A DNA stretch of 64,000 nucleotides from NCBI RefSeq assembly GCF_964355755.1, contig NC_092675.1, positions 18,304,912 to 18,368,911 of the forward strand. Reading direction: 5' to 3'. The position numbers and the translations under genes are program-made. Shown piece after piece: positions 1 to 11,596 of this stretch. Within the stretch, counting starts at the first letter, position 1. Each line of letters starts with the position of its first letter. The notes below the pieces were generated by a model that worked only from the letters and a program-made list of their open reading frames with translations, searched no databases and was not told the DNA's origin. This stretch comes from Antedon mediterranea (taxonomy: Eukaryota; Echinodermata; Crinoidea; Comatulida; Antedonidae).

Positions 1-757
1 GTGATATTCGTCAACACGAATACGCTTTACGGTTATGAAATAGGGATCCCAGCTCAAAAGTTTCACAAATGTATGACGTATCCGTTTTCGTTATCGTATT
101 CGTAAGGTTGCGAAACCTCCCTATTAACTAGCAACTAGCACGTATGCAACAATTTGAGACCCTGAGGTTACATCTTATATTATTGAATTCAATACAATAA
201 TTTTTACTTGCTGTACAGTGTTTGTAGAATATAAGGTCTTCAATAGAAAAAAATTTGTTAAAGATAAATTGAAATACAGTAGGCCTTCCATGGATGTAAT
301 TGTGCTAGGTGGAGGTGGGCATTAGCACCCATTTTCAAAGTCTTCCACTCAGCCTAAAGCTTATTTTAACGCCTTCTTAACACAGCCTAATTTCAATACA
401 GCACCCTCCCAAGAATCTTTTGGTCACCTGTTTTATGTTTGTCCCACCCGCAACTTATCTAACTACTGTACATCAATGAGTACTAAATAATAGATTTATT
501 ATATTTGTTATAATATTGTAAAATAAATTCTTGTTGTCATTGCTTGTTTTAAGCTGTGATATTTTAGAGTAAGTATTTTGAAATGATGTAAACAAAATTT
601 AAGTAAAATAAATGAATGTATGTGTCCTGAAAAATGTATGCAAGCGAGTAATGTAATGTTTGCATGTGTTGGAAGATCAGAAATGTTGTAGTAGAACTGC
701 ATAATGTTTATGTATAAAAGCATATAGATTACAAGTCAATGTTTTCTCTTATTGCAG
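1..757. other. Intronic sequence upstream of collagen exons
   Basis: No exon, RNA gene or clear repeat is recognised. The stretch ends in a good acceptor (TATTGCAG) that opens the first visible collagen exon, so it is read as the intron of a gene that starts left of the window. Confidence 0.6.
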
Positions 758-2035
758 GGAACACCTGGTTTACCTGGAGAAAAGGTAAGTGTTTATATAT
801 AATCTGTATTTCCATTCTTCAAAAAAATAAAATTATTTTTTGCTCCACTTTATATTAAAAATACGAAAAGTGTACATTTATTGGTAATATATTGTGTTGC
901 TACTAGCATCAACATTAATATCGGCATATAAATACACCTTTTACTAATGTTAAAATACATTTTGGTTCTTTTTTGTAGGGAGACAAAGGTAGGCGTGGTA
1001 AGAAGGGTATGAAAGGTGAGAGAGGAAATGCCGGTGTTCCTGGCTTGGATGCTCCCTGTCCTGTTGTAAGTTTATCTATTACAGTTGGGTATTTGCTAAG
1101 CTCTGTCTACACTATCAAACTTTATGTGACAATATAATGTGATGCGCCCATATATGGACATGATGATATCACTACCATATTTGGGCATATCACTACCATA
1201 TTTTGGCACATCACACTTTTTTTGTCAAACTAGTTTGATAGTGTACACAGAGCATTAGGTCTGTTACTAGTCAGTTGACATGATTATATTTTATCCTAAT
1301 TTTGTTACCTTGTTGATCAGCAATGATTTTAATTTAAATAAATGCTTTTTTGTAGCCTGGTAGATCTTGACTTCCAATCCCAAGGTCCTAGCTCTAGCTC
1401 AGGGTTGTAAATTTAAAGGACAACTTGACCGAGGACCATATTTTAACAACGTCTTAGGGATGTACATATGATTTCAGAACAATCGCGAGATTAAGGATAT
1501 CGCCAGACGCAAATATAAATGTTGACATTTTTTCCTGTTTCTTTTGCCTATCTGGATATTGAAGTGTTTCTTTAAAATACCAGACTAAACATTCTGGCAA
1601 ATTTAAGCCTAATACAGGTTAAATTAGCAATTGAAGTGATGGTACCTATCTCATTGAAAACTCATTAAGTAGATTTTGCAATGCACCATTGACGTCACAG
1701 CAATTGACGGCGACGGCTGTACGGCGAGCGCGTGCGACGATAAAAATATGGTCCTCGGTCAAGATGCCCTTTAAGCTCTGTCTACAATATAAACCCTGTC
1801 TACACTATAAACCAAGTTTGACAAAAAAAGTGCCCAAATATGGTCTATATTCAAATATGGTAGTGATATAATATTTCCATATTATATGGGCACATCACAT
1901 TTTTTGTCACATAAAGTTTGATAGTGTAAACAGAGCTTTTATGAGATTAATAAAAATAAAATGATTACTATTATTATTTTCTCAAAGGGTGAGGATGGCT
2001 TACCGATCAAAGGATGTTTCCCAGGAAGAAGATAG
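758..2035 (+). CDS. C-terminal exons of a MACIT-type transmembrane collagen (partial gene)
   Basis: Three phase-0 exons are visible: 758-784, 979-1065 and 1988-2035, each with an AG acceptor; the first two end in GTAAGT-like donors. They encode Gly-X-Y repeats (GTPGLPGEK, then GDKGRRGKKGMKGERG), followed by GLDAPCPV, GEDGLPIKGCFPGRR and a TAG stop. A short non-collagenous tail with two cysteines after GLDAPCP is, from memory, characteristic of the C-termini of collagens XIII, XXIII and XXV, the MACIT group of single-pass type II membrane collagens; the cysteines probably help link the trimer. The short 27 and 87 base exons that begin with a Gly codon are typical of collagen genes. The N-terminus, membrane segment and most triple helix lie left of the window. 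It could be another short-chain collagen, but the tail argues for MACIT. Confidence 0.8.
1099..1253. mobile_element. MITE copy 1 (family M1)
   Basis: About 155 bp with inverted ends: AGCTCTGTCTACACTATCAA on the left and TTGATAGTGTACACAGAGC on the right. The interior has the family signature of CCATATATGGACATGATG, CACTACCATATTTGGGC and TTTTTTTGTCAAACTAG. It lies in the last visible intron of the collagen gene. At least six relatives lie elsewhere in the window. No coding capacity. Confidence 0.8.
1774..1937. mobile_element. MITE copy 2 (family M1)
   Basis: Same ends as the copy at 1099. The left end is rearranged: the motif CTACA(A/C)TATAAACC is repeated in tandem. The right end runs TTTGTCACATAAAGTTTGATAG to the terminal AGAGCT. 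It sits in the same collagen intron as copy 1. Confidence 0.7.
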
Positions 2036-2360
2036 TGATTACTGGTAAGTATTTTGTACAGTAGTAAATATATTTGTTTATTAGGTATACAGGTCTCTCT
2101 CCAAAGAAAGATGTTTAGGCAGATGTTATTGTTAGTTGATTGTTAACATTGATTGATCTAAATGTTTGTTAGGACCATACATATATATATATGCACTGAA
2201 GAGCTAGTGTTGCCCGAAAGCTCTGCTAACTTTCCTGGCTGTTTTACTTTATCGTTTTGATTTAGCTTTTTTAGCTTTTTTTTTCGTACAGTATTTCCAT
2301 TGAGATCCAGCCACTGATACCAACAGCATTGTCATTTTTTCAGTAATTTGCCTTTGGATT

Positions 2361-2386
2361 TATATATATATATATATATATATATA
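2361..2386. repeat. (TA)n microsatellite
   Basis: Thirteen uninterrupted TA units. A shorter, interrupted TA tract lies at about 2632-2656. Confidence 0.95.
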
Positions 2387-2467
2387 CAGGACTAGTGCTG
2401 TTCCGCCGTACCACGCTGAGAATGTTAAAGAGTCGCTATCCAATCGAGTTTGAACAATACCATGAAG

Positions 2468-2520
2468 GCCCCAGTGGTCTAATGGTTAGGACATCTGCAT
2501 ATCAAGCAGGCGGTTGGGGC
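2468..2520 (+). repeat. tRNA-like sequence (tRNA-derived SINE head or tRNA pseudogene)
   Basis: The sequence GTGGTCTAATGGTTAGGAC matches a tRNA D-arm with Pol III A box. It is followed by a possible anticodon arm, CTGC-ATATCAA-GCAG. No intact B box or T-arm follows, and the acceptor stem cannot close properly. A working tRNA is therefore unlikely; a decayed tRNA-derived SINE is the better reading. Confidence 0.45.
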
Positions 2521-4340
2521 GATTTTTTCTCATTCTCACAGATTTCTTCATCTTTATCGTTTCAAATTAATTAATTAAATTTTAGTATTTAACCGGGTGG
2601 TTTAGAATTAATGTTCTTTACCTGATTTGTTTATATATATATATATACATATATACGTAATATGGTTTCTTAATTAGATTTGGAGTACCATGATTAAAGG
2701 TGTTTGCATTAAATGCAGGTTTTGTTTTTACTGTGGAAATCAATAATCAATCAATTAAAACAGCTATTATCTATTGTTCTTATTTTGTATGTACTAGTCC
2801 TTATATTCCATCTACTTTTGTGGTAATTATTTGGGAATATTGTAGCATAATTAAAATAGTTATTAATATCTATTGTTCTTATTTTAGATTGTCAGACAAT
2901 ATTGTACATAAAGAAGAGTGATGACAGAGTTTATTTTTATTGCAAGCATAACCACCATTCTTGTATATACATTCAGCTTTAAGTTTGTAAAGTTTGAAAT
3001 TATAAAGGAATTGCCAGAATACTAATTGCTCTGTTGAATGGGTATGTGCTAACTATCATGACGCTAAAATAGGAGGAAACCTGGCAATTAAAAAAAAACA
3101 GAAATTGGCAAACAATTAAGAAGATGGTGTCTTGTCACGATGAAGCGCAGTATTAATTATTGAACAATCTGAGACTAAGATTAAGATTGTGGTATACTGC
3201 TTATAATAGCATGCCATCAGACTATCCTCTGGTAAGGTTTTCTTAACGTAAGCAAATACAAAACCTACAACAGCAGAGGATGTAAGCAGATAATTTGCAT
3301 ATGCAAGAGTTATCATATGACACCAGTGTATTAAGAATATAAGAAGACTATATGAAGTATTAATACATTATAGATGGTATATTATTATCAGTTATATAGA
3401 GAATGTAAACGAGTGGTACATAAAAATGATGCTAAATATTTGTGATATATATATTCTGTATATAATATATAAAGTATTTCTTGAAGCCCTGATCATGTGT
3501 TGATTTACTTTAAACAACATTAAATCTATGCAAACATATTTAGGAATTTAAAAAATACAGCAAAAAGGCACAAATGTATTTTGAGATGAGCAAAAACATT
3601 GTAAAGCATTCAAATTGTTTTCAAATAGTATTTATTGAATAATTGTTAAATTGGTTCATAAAAAGTGCTAAAATGTCTTATTTTAAAGTATACCATATTT
3701 TATTCAGGGGAAAGCCCCCATTGTGAAATTTAATTATAATGATAACATTAAATGCCTGCCTTCATTAAAAAAATTATAAACATTTTAGAAATATTTATTA
3801 TAGAATTTTTAACCATATAAAAGTCAAGTAATTGTTATGGGTAATGTTAACTTAGGAATTTAATCACATTTTATGAATATTTATTATAAACAACTCGCCA
3901 CATCTTGCACCTAAACAAATCATGTATACAGATCCGTGGAGATCTAATGTTTATAGTAATGTTATTATTAATGTTGTTGGATATGGAATTCAATTAGTGT
4001 TTCAGTATTATTGTTTATAAATTTTTTTGCAAAGCCAAAATATATGATAAAAATTGTAAATAAAGCTGTACAGTATTTTATTAAGTTTTAGGTAAATTTT
4101 AGACAAGTATTTCCATTTTTAATTATTTCTTTATTTTTTATATATTTTTTTTAAATGGTGTCAGTATGTTGGATTGTTGGCAATCTACACAGTGAAGCTG
4201 AAGAACATGTGTATATATATTATTGGTGTTAAAAATACCAAATTTTAACATTAAAAGTGAAATTAAACTTAAGTAGTATTTATTATAAATATAAAATGTG
4301 TATATTTAAGTTTTATTTACAAATTAACGAAACACCTAAA

Positions 4341-4645
4341 ATATACATTTGTTAAAGTTTAATTCACCTACTAAATTGCTATGTTAATGATCAATATTTT
4401 AATATACATTTGTTAAAGTTTAATTCACCTACTAAATTACTATGTTAATGATCAATATTTTAATATACATTTGTTAAAGTTTAATTCACCTACTAAATTA
4501 CTATGTTAATGATCAATATTTTAATATACATTTTTTAAAGTTTAATTCACCTACTAAATTACTATGTTAATGATCAATATTTTAATATACATTTTTTAAA
4601 GTTTAATTCACCTACTAAATTGCTATGTTAATGATCAATATTTTA
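4341..4645. repeat. 61-bp minisatellite, five units
   Basis: Five nearly identical 61-bp units start at 4341, 4402, 4463, 4524 and 4585. Each carries ATATACATTTGTTAAAG, TTCACCTACTAAATT and ATGTTAATGATCAATATTTT. Units differ by single bases (TTTGTT versus TTTTTT; TTGC versus TTAC), which indicates recent expansion. Confidence 0.95.
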
Positions 4646-7600
4646 ATGTTTGTACAGAAAATTCCTGAACACAAAATACTGTAGATAATAAACAAGTTAA
4701 TATAATGTTTTTGACTTCCAAATGTAGGATATATTGTAATTAGTTTTGGATAGGCCTATTGTTTTGTTTATTCCAAATATGTGCACCTTATGTGTAATCA
4801 ACTGGGCCGTTTTGAGCAGATAAGCCATATTTGACTGGGATGTTTTGAGCAAATCTAGCCCCCCTTGCTGTTCATATGCAAGCAGTGGGAGTAGCTCAAT
4901 GCGAGGTGCTTGCGAGTGATCAGTTGAATACGCCTCCTATTGTCTTTGACATAATTTGCTATTTTATTATTAAAATGTATTTTCAATATATTGGTTCATT
5001 GCTGTTTATAAAACAGTGTTGTAAGTTAAAGTGGATCATGTGCACATCATAGTATAGTTGACAAAATATGAATGTTTATAGCTATAGAATGATGTTTATT
5101 AACAGATAATGGCTGAAAGTTGTGACTACACAATACCATATTTATGTGCATACATGTTCATTGTTGTATAAATACCTGTTATGGTTTGTTGTTTGTTTAC
5201 ATTTGTTAATTAATCATCCATTATAGAATAGTATTAATATGGTCGATTTACCAAATTTTGTAATTACACAGAAGATGTGTAATATATAGTATTTTAACTT
5301 CTTCTAACAAGCTTGCTATTGATTTCATTGTGTAATTGTTTTAAAGTAATATAAACTTGTTGTAGTAATGCAATCATATATGGTAATTAAAAATCATCAC
5401 TAACACATTTAGTTATAACTACATCATTACTAACACATTTGTCCTGATATTTTCTCAATTCAATTTTAAGTGTGTAAATTTGTTAGTGCTACAGTATTAC
5501 TATAAAGTGTCTAATAGCTAATTAGCTCTCAGCAGTAAAATTATAGATCTGCAAACCATGTAAATGTATTCAAAATAAATGCCTCTTTTCTGTGCATAAG
5601 TTTAAATGCAGTTGGTTTTATAAATGTCATCAATGTTATTACACGTTTATAGTTCTAATGGTTGAAAAGTGCTGTATTTGCCCATTACAACCTTCTCATA
5701 ATGCCTGTAGTACTAATCATGTTTCTTTACCAAATCCCCTTGGAACAATTGATCCAAAAAAGTTTAATTATTGGGGAGTGAAATACTATGGTTCTAAATC
5801 AATTAATGTCACTAGTTATTTTTATAATTATTTAATGAAAATGATGTTATTTTTACATAATGTATATTTATTATTTATAAACCAATAATCTAATTATAAA
5901 TTTTAAAGTAGTGGTCTATTATTGTTTTTTGAAGTAGAATATTTACAAAGGAAGGTTGTTTTAGCTTTCTAAGAAAAGGACACTGTTGATTATATGTGTT
6001 GGTGCTGTTAATGTTAAATTAAATAAAAACATTAAACAAATTTGAACTTCCAATATAATTTTTAATTATCTAAAACTTGTAATACACTTAATACATAAAA
6101 ACCTTGTTTACATAAAATCTGTTTTGAACATAAAACACTTTTATTAATTGATATCCTTTTATATTGAATCTAATTTAGACTGATCTGTGATATACATTTA
6201 AAAAATAGCATACAAATGACATTGTTCAGATAAAGCATACTTATATAAACATCTTTGATCTTATTGCATAACCATACTTATTAATAATAACATCCAATTG
6301 TTATTGTAGCCATTTGATTGAATCCGATTTATAAAGATGTTTGTTGTTATACATACTTAAACAAAATTAAAATGATATTGTTCAGTTAAAGTATCAATTT
6401 ATATTAAATCTGATTTTGGAAACATCTTTGATAGATGTTATTAATTAGTGCTTGTTATGTTTTTTGTTATAATACAAGCAGTGTGTCAACCCATGTATAG
6501 TGAATGTTCAACAGAACTTTCCAATATTAATAAAACAAGAATGTTAACAGAAACTGTCTAGTTAATTGTTTTAATTTTAGAAGAAAAATTACAATCATTA
6601 TATTTACAATCATTTCATTAAAACCAACACAATGATCAAATGTTTTTACACATTTTAAACATTCACTAAAAACTAAAAAACCTAAATAAATATACTGTAA
6701 TATCATTTTTATTTGATTTTTTATTAATTAAAGTAGAAAGAATTAATCTATTCTAGTAATCACCTGTTTGCAGAAATTAATTAATTAAAAATTAATTGAA
6801 TACTAAAAACAACCATACAAAAATGGTTTTAAATTATTTACATATTTCTATTCTAGTTAATCATTTAAACATTTCATTTGGCACCATATAAAAAAAGAAC
6901 CCATTTTAATACGTTCCTATACAATTTTTACGTAGACCACCAAGTTAAAATCTTATGTTATTATACATAAGCAAGAATACATTTTATTTCCATTAAACTA
7001 ATTAACTAAAAAAGGAATAGGAAAAAAATAGAATTTCTCTTTTTACTATTAATTTAAACCATCCTGCATTTTTCATAAATTTTAACAAGATAATTCATCT
7101 TCTCAACAAAAACATTTTTCTTAACAAAGCACATGACTACTTTTTTGTACAGTATTCTCTGTTTACATTAAAATACTTTGAAATGATTTTGCAACATTTA
7201 AAGTCTTAACTTTTTTGGATAAATATTTACAGGATTGCTATTGTACACTTGAAATGTGCATCAGTAGGCCAACTACAAACATGTTGATTGGTTTCTAATA
7301 CTGACCTTTCTTCATCAGCAACTACAGTGTTTAATACCATGTCACATAGTTCTTGATGGGCTAATGGGTCTTTTGATTTATCTAGAAAATAAATGTAAAT
7401 AAAAAATGATTCCATAATCTAGTAAAATAAGTTAAAAACACTATCAAGAATTGTAACCTAATTCTCTATTCTCAGATCTTCATTACATTATAGAGTAACG
7501 CTTATAGTCCAAAATATAGGATATAAGATGAATTCATTAGAAAAGTTGCCACATGGATGGATGGAAAACAGGGATAGAGAATCATCAATTCAAAGTACTG

Positions 7601-7762
7601 TACCAACAACATTGCTGATGTAATTTTTGCTTCAATTAAAAAAATACAGGGGAGAAGAAAGAGGATGCAATGTTCCTACAGTTGGCTGAAATGGTGTCTC
7701 TGTAATTGAGGCATAATTGAGGGCACATATAATGACGTCAATCCTTACTGTAATAATCCAGG

Positions 7763-10700
7763 TCATAACTGTTCTGTTGCTGGTTGTGTCTTGTTGACAA
7801 TTTCAGTTGGCTGTGTCGCATTATCTGATGAAGTATGTTGACAATCAATAATCTTTGGTGTAACTTGTGGCTGAAGAGAGCAAGACTCTTGGTTGTTGGG
7901 TGGAATACTTTCATTTGGTTGTCTTTCTATCAAAGACTGATTGGTGGATGATGCTGATGATGGTTCATCTTTTCTTTTATCAGAATCTTGCACAACATAA
8001 GCACAAGTTGAGGAGCTGACAGCAGTAGGCATTGTTTCAGATTCAGGTTTTTGCTGCACCTTCTGCATGCCATCATTGTCATGGTGAATGTACGGACAAA
8101 GTCCTAGTGGCTGTGGAGCAATCTGTGCTGGCGACACAATGTGGTTGTGTTTCTTCATTGGATTTTCAGCAGCTTTCATTTGCTCCATGAATGAAATGTT
8201 CATACCCTGGTTTTGGTAGTTGCCACCAAACTGCCCAAAATGCGCCATGTTGCCATTGTTGGCGACATTGCCAAACGGAGGGACCATCATAGGCTGGGGC
8301 TGCATAATATTTAATGCTGGATGCTGCTGGTTGCCACCATCCCCAAATGAATGTGCATTATTGTTTTGGGGCATAATATAAGCTGGCATCACATTACCTG
8401 GCATCATTGAACTAAAAGCAGTTGCGTTCTGCGGCCCCATCATTTGTTCATTTGACATCGCCATTGGCATCATCATGTATTGAACCTGCTGATTGTTGGA
8501 ATAATTTACTTTACGCTGTACCTTGCGTCGGCGTCTTGGAAGTGGAGCTTGTGGATTGTAATTGTCATTGATAGACCAGAAACACCCCTTTCGATGGCTT
8601 TCGTTTTTATTTTCATCAGCTCTTCTGGATTTGAAAGCTGGATGAGTTAATGCATGTCTAACAGAGCTCTGTAGTAGATCAAAATATTGTACATAAGCTT
8701 TTATTGTGTAATTTATTTTATTTGAACCATATTTAATGATGGTGATCCTTCCAGCAATTGCTGATCATTTGGGACCCTCAGAACAGATACAATACACAAA
8801 ATACAACAGTTAAAGTTACAGTACAAATCCTATAAATAAAATAAATTACATGAGAATTAATTAAGTAATTAGGTAGTTATTTTTGTTACTATTTAATATT
8901 GAACATTCCACAAATAATTAATAGTGAATCTGGAATTGTTCTTCCTGTTCAAAAGCTTGGTGGCTCATGACCTAAAGTTTGCCAGCAAACTTATGTTGGC
9001 CTCCTTACAAACAAACATCCTTATGTGAAATTCATTACTTACACTTTGCAAACAAACAAAGTTGTAATAAATTATTTTTTAATCTCTGTTGCTTATTCTA
9101 CAATCTTTCAAATATAAGAAAAGCATGTTTCTCACCATCCAACTTTTCTTCTTCTGACCATGATATGTTGTATATAATGGATAGAGTTTTCTGTTTGATA
9201 AAAAAGAAATCCAGTAACACAGTAACAAATTATACATGTACTTATTATATAATTTTGATATGGAATTATTATATATTGGTGTAAAATGGAGTTTTAAAAC
9301 TTTTACTTCCAAGGTATTTTAATATAACATTAGAATCAAAAAGAAGTTATGTTAATGATATCTTTCTCAGACATGAACATTGCAGTAAAGAAATTATTGT
9401 AAAAAAAATTTACGTTAATTCATGGTAGACTTCACATGGTTGCATTTCTGTCTTTTTGCATATTTTAAAAACATGTAAAACTTGCTGTACAAGACCCTGT
9501 GATGGCCGACCATCCATTCTGTACAAAGGTGACACGCTTTGTTCTTCTCCACTTGATATGGGATCATTATTTTGAATTACCAAGTCTAATTGAAAAAAGA
9601 AATGAAATATTAGATTAAAGCACACATTTTTGGGATAAATATTTGTATTATAAAGGTTAGAAAAAGTATTCATGAATAGGCAAATTATCAAGAATTCAAG
9701 AAAAATATGAATGCAAGACCAACCTGTTTTCAATGGTGAAATGGTTGTCATTATTGGTGCCTTCATCATGTACTGATTGTAATTATGTTCACTCTTGACT
9801 GGTGATGAATAAATTACTGTATCCCCACTACCACCAGCAATGATACTTGTCTGCGGATGAACGGTACTATTCATAGGAGGATGACTTAATGTCTGATTTT
9901 CAACTGCACCTGGTTGCAATGTAGAGATTGGTGGCAATTGACCATAATTTTGCATTGTCAACCCGCTGTTAAAATGAACTTGGTTTTGTGGCATATGTAT
10001 TACACTATTAATATTAGGGTATGTTGCTCGGTTAGACAGAGCATGGCTAGAGTATGGGACTGACTGTGTACTCATCTGTTGTCGGTTCCCTCTTCTTGGA
10101 GAAGAAAAGTGATGATGAAGAGGCATGGAAGGATTGTATTGGTTATGCACTGGTAATTGAGATGTTTGATCAGGATCAGTCTGTCCTTGATGAAAGTTCA
10201 TCATCATTGCATTTTGTTCTTGATGAAATCTTGTTGGGTGACCAAGACTGTCATGTTTTGTTAATGTTATTGTTGGCATTGCTGTTTGAACTGCTGGTGC
10301 TTCTTGTTTAATTTGTTGAAAATGATTCTCCATTTGATGAGGTTGAGATCTTCTTGCATCATCAATCAAGTGCCCACTATCTTCAATTTCATTTTCCTGC
10401 TTTGGTGTCAAAATTACTCTTGTATCTGATGTTGCTCGCATAAGGATATCCTCTTCCACTTGTTCAGCTGGAATAAACACACAATGTTCTCCATTTTCGG
10501 ACATTGCAATGTATCCTTCTTGTTGAACAAGGTCATTTTCTTTGGCATCATTTATTTTTTCATTTAGACCTACTACTTTATCTTGGTTATCGCATATCGG
10601 ATTTACACCTGACTCTGTGTCCCAACACTTTTCTTCAATGAGTAAAGATGATCTCTCATTGTTGATAGAATTCTCTGTGAGAGTGGGCGAATATTGGTCC

Positions 10701-10849
10701 GCTCCCTTCGTGGAAGGCTTCTCTTCCGTCGGCGGTAGGGCTAAATCAGGTTCAGGCTTACGAGAATTTTCACCATACACATTTGAATGTACTACAACGC
10801 TCTGTTCTTCATTTATTGAAGAACATGCCGTGGTACTATTAGTCTCCAT
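7763..10849 (-). CDS. Divergent forkhead-domain protein, 752 aa, four exons
   Basis: Coding exons run 10849-9724, 9585-9414, 9190-9136 and 8668-7763. Lengths 1126, 172, 55 and 906 keep phase throughout. The first in-frame ATG is 10849. Residues 1-375 are low-complexity, rich in Ser, Gln, Asn and His, with two acidic-flanked IKQE/PKQE motifs (VILTPKQEN, FQQIKQEAP). Residues about 403-490 form a winged-helix domain: QGLVQQVLHVFKICKKTEM (helix 1 region), PCEVYHELTKLYPLY (helix 2), SWMSSVRHALTHPAF (recognition helix) and RKGCFWSI (wing), followed by a basic PRRRRK stretch. The C-terminus is Met, Asn and Gln rich, as in activation domains. The RKGC(L/F)W wing resembles FoxN1/4, but the subfamily is not certain. 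It is a predicted nuclear DNA-binding regulator. The Asn of the usual NS(I/V)RH motif is Ser here. Confidence 0.82.
9136..9190 (-). CDS. 55-base internal exon completing the forkhead domain
   Basis: The exon is bounded by TTATCAAACAG and the donor GTGAGA. It encodes KLYPLYTTYHGQKKKSWM after completing a split Thr codon. The preceding exon ends in phase 2 at AC/GTAAAT and the next begins in phase 0 at AGCTCTGTTAGA. Without this exon the two halves of the domain cannot be joined in frame; with it, the helix 2-to-recognition-helix segment aligns with known forkheads. It is too short to appear as an obvious open frame. Confidence 0.85.
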
Positions 10850-10880
10850 TGTTTCATTCAATTAGGCCTAATTTATAGGT

Positions 10881-10895
10881 TTATTTCGTCGACAT
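10881..10895 (-). promoter_or_regulatory. Minimal upstream ORF (4 codons) before the forkhead start
   Basis: ATG TCG ACG AAA TAA lies 31 bases upstream of the main ATG. If the transcript begins further upstream, this mini-ORF could lower initiation at the main start. A second, out-of-frame ATG sits six bases before the main ATG. Confidence 0.4.
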
Positions 10896-11090
10896 TTTGT
10901 CGCGGTTTTCTAAACAGATCGAAAGTTGATGTGTATGCCTGCTGTCTGCGTACAGTGCGTGTCGTCACGCAGAATTGACCAACAGCGCGGTGTGTGATGT
11001 GAACCGTAGTTCGATTTGAATTATCTGTTAATCTGATTGGTTGAAAGTATAAAACCGATTTGCACATGCGTATTATGTAAGTATGATGCG
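10896..11090 (-). promoter_or_regulatory. Possible promoter of the forkhead gene
   Basis: Compared with its surroundings this stretch is richer in GC and CpG (GCGTGACGACACGC, CGCGCTGTTGG). It carries CCAAT (as ATTGG at 11036-11040), which works in either orientation. A TATAAAA at about 11049 reads on the other strand. The transcription start is not resolved. Confidence 0.35.
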
Positions 11091-11596
11091 CTGCAAGATC
11101 CGACGTTTTTATGAAACTGTGTCCTGAAAAAGTTGTTGAATGGGCCTCTAGGCGCGCCTATCCATTTTTATGTCATATAATCATTATACAAATTGATTCA
11201 TATTCATTTGATCAAAACAAAAAAATTAATCGTAATTAAAGTTCAACCGAAAATTGTCTAGAATTAAGTCAGTCAATGATGGGTTATTCAATTGTTTATT
11301 TTGTCTAAAGCGAAATGATTATTAATAACTTTCAAAATGGCCTATGGTTTCATTACATTATAATAGGCTTTGTGCTGCCTTTGCCCCATCATTTTTTATT
11401 GTTATACTTGTATTACATTTTGATATAGGACCGATCTATGATACGATGATAATATTGACATTATAACAAAATAATAACAATTTAATTGTGATTGGTTGAA
11501 TATAGACATACAAATACAATATATATATTATAAAAGAATCATAAACCAGTTCTAATTGTGATCGTTCAAATTTAGGCCTACCTTTCTTAATCTATA

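Larger units (their letters stand above)
2045..7762. other. Collagen 3' flank and forkhead-gene 3' flank: no gene recognised
   Basis: Very AT-rich. A consensus GTAAGT donor lies at 2045, nine bases after the collagen stop. Apart from TA tracts, a tRNA-like fragment and a 61-bp tandem array, no coding exon is convincing. The open frame near 5592-5888 has no ATG at its start, low-complexity composition and no family resemblance. The ends of both flanking transcripts must lie here. Confidence 0.5.

Noticed and set aside
2468-2520. Functional tRNA gene
   Set aside because: Good D-arm and A box, but no T-arm or B box and no closing acceptor stem.
5592-5888. 98-codon plus-strand frame
   Set aside because: No ATG at its start, low-complexity hydrophobic and Tyr/Asn-rich composition, no family resemblance.
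10054-10865. Plus-strand frames opposite the forkhead exon
   Set aside because: They are shadows of the minus-strand coding exon 9724-10849, which has the family match and intact splicing.
11040-11066. Plus-strand TATA promoter (CCAAT plus TATAAAA)
   Set aside because: No plus-strand exon follows; the region downstream is the Helitron-like element. The CCAAT box more probably serves the minus-strand forkhead gene.
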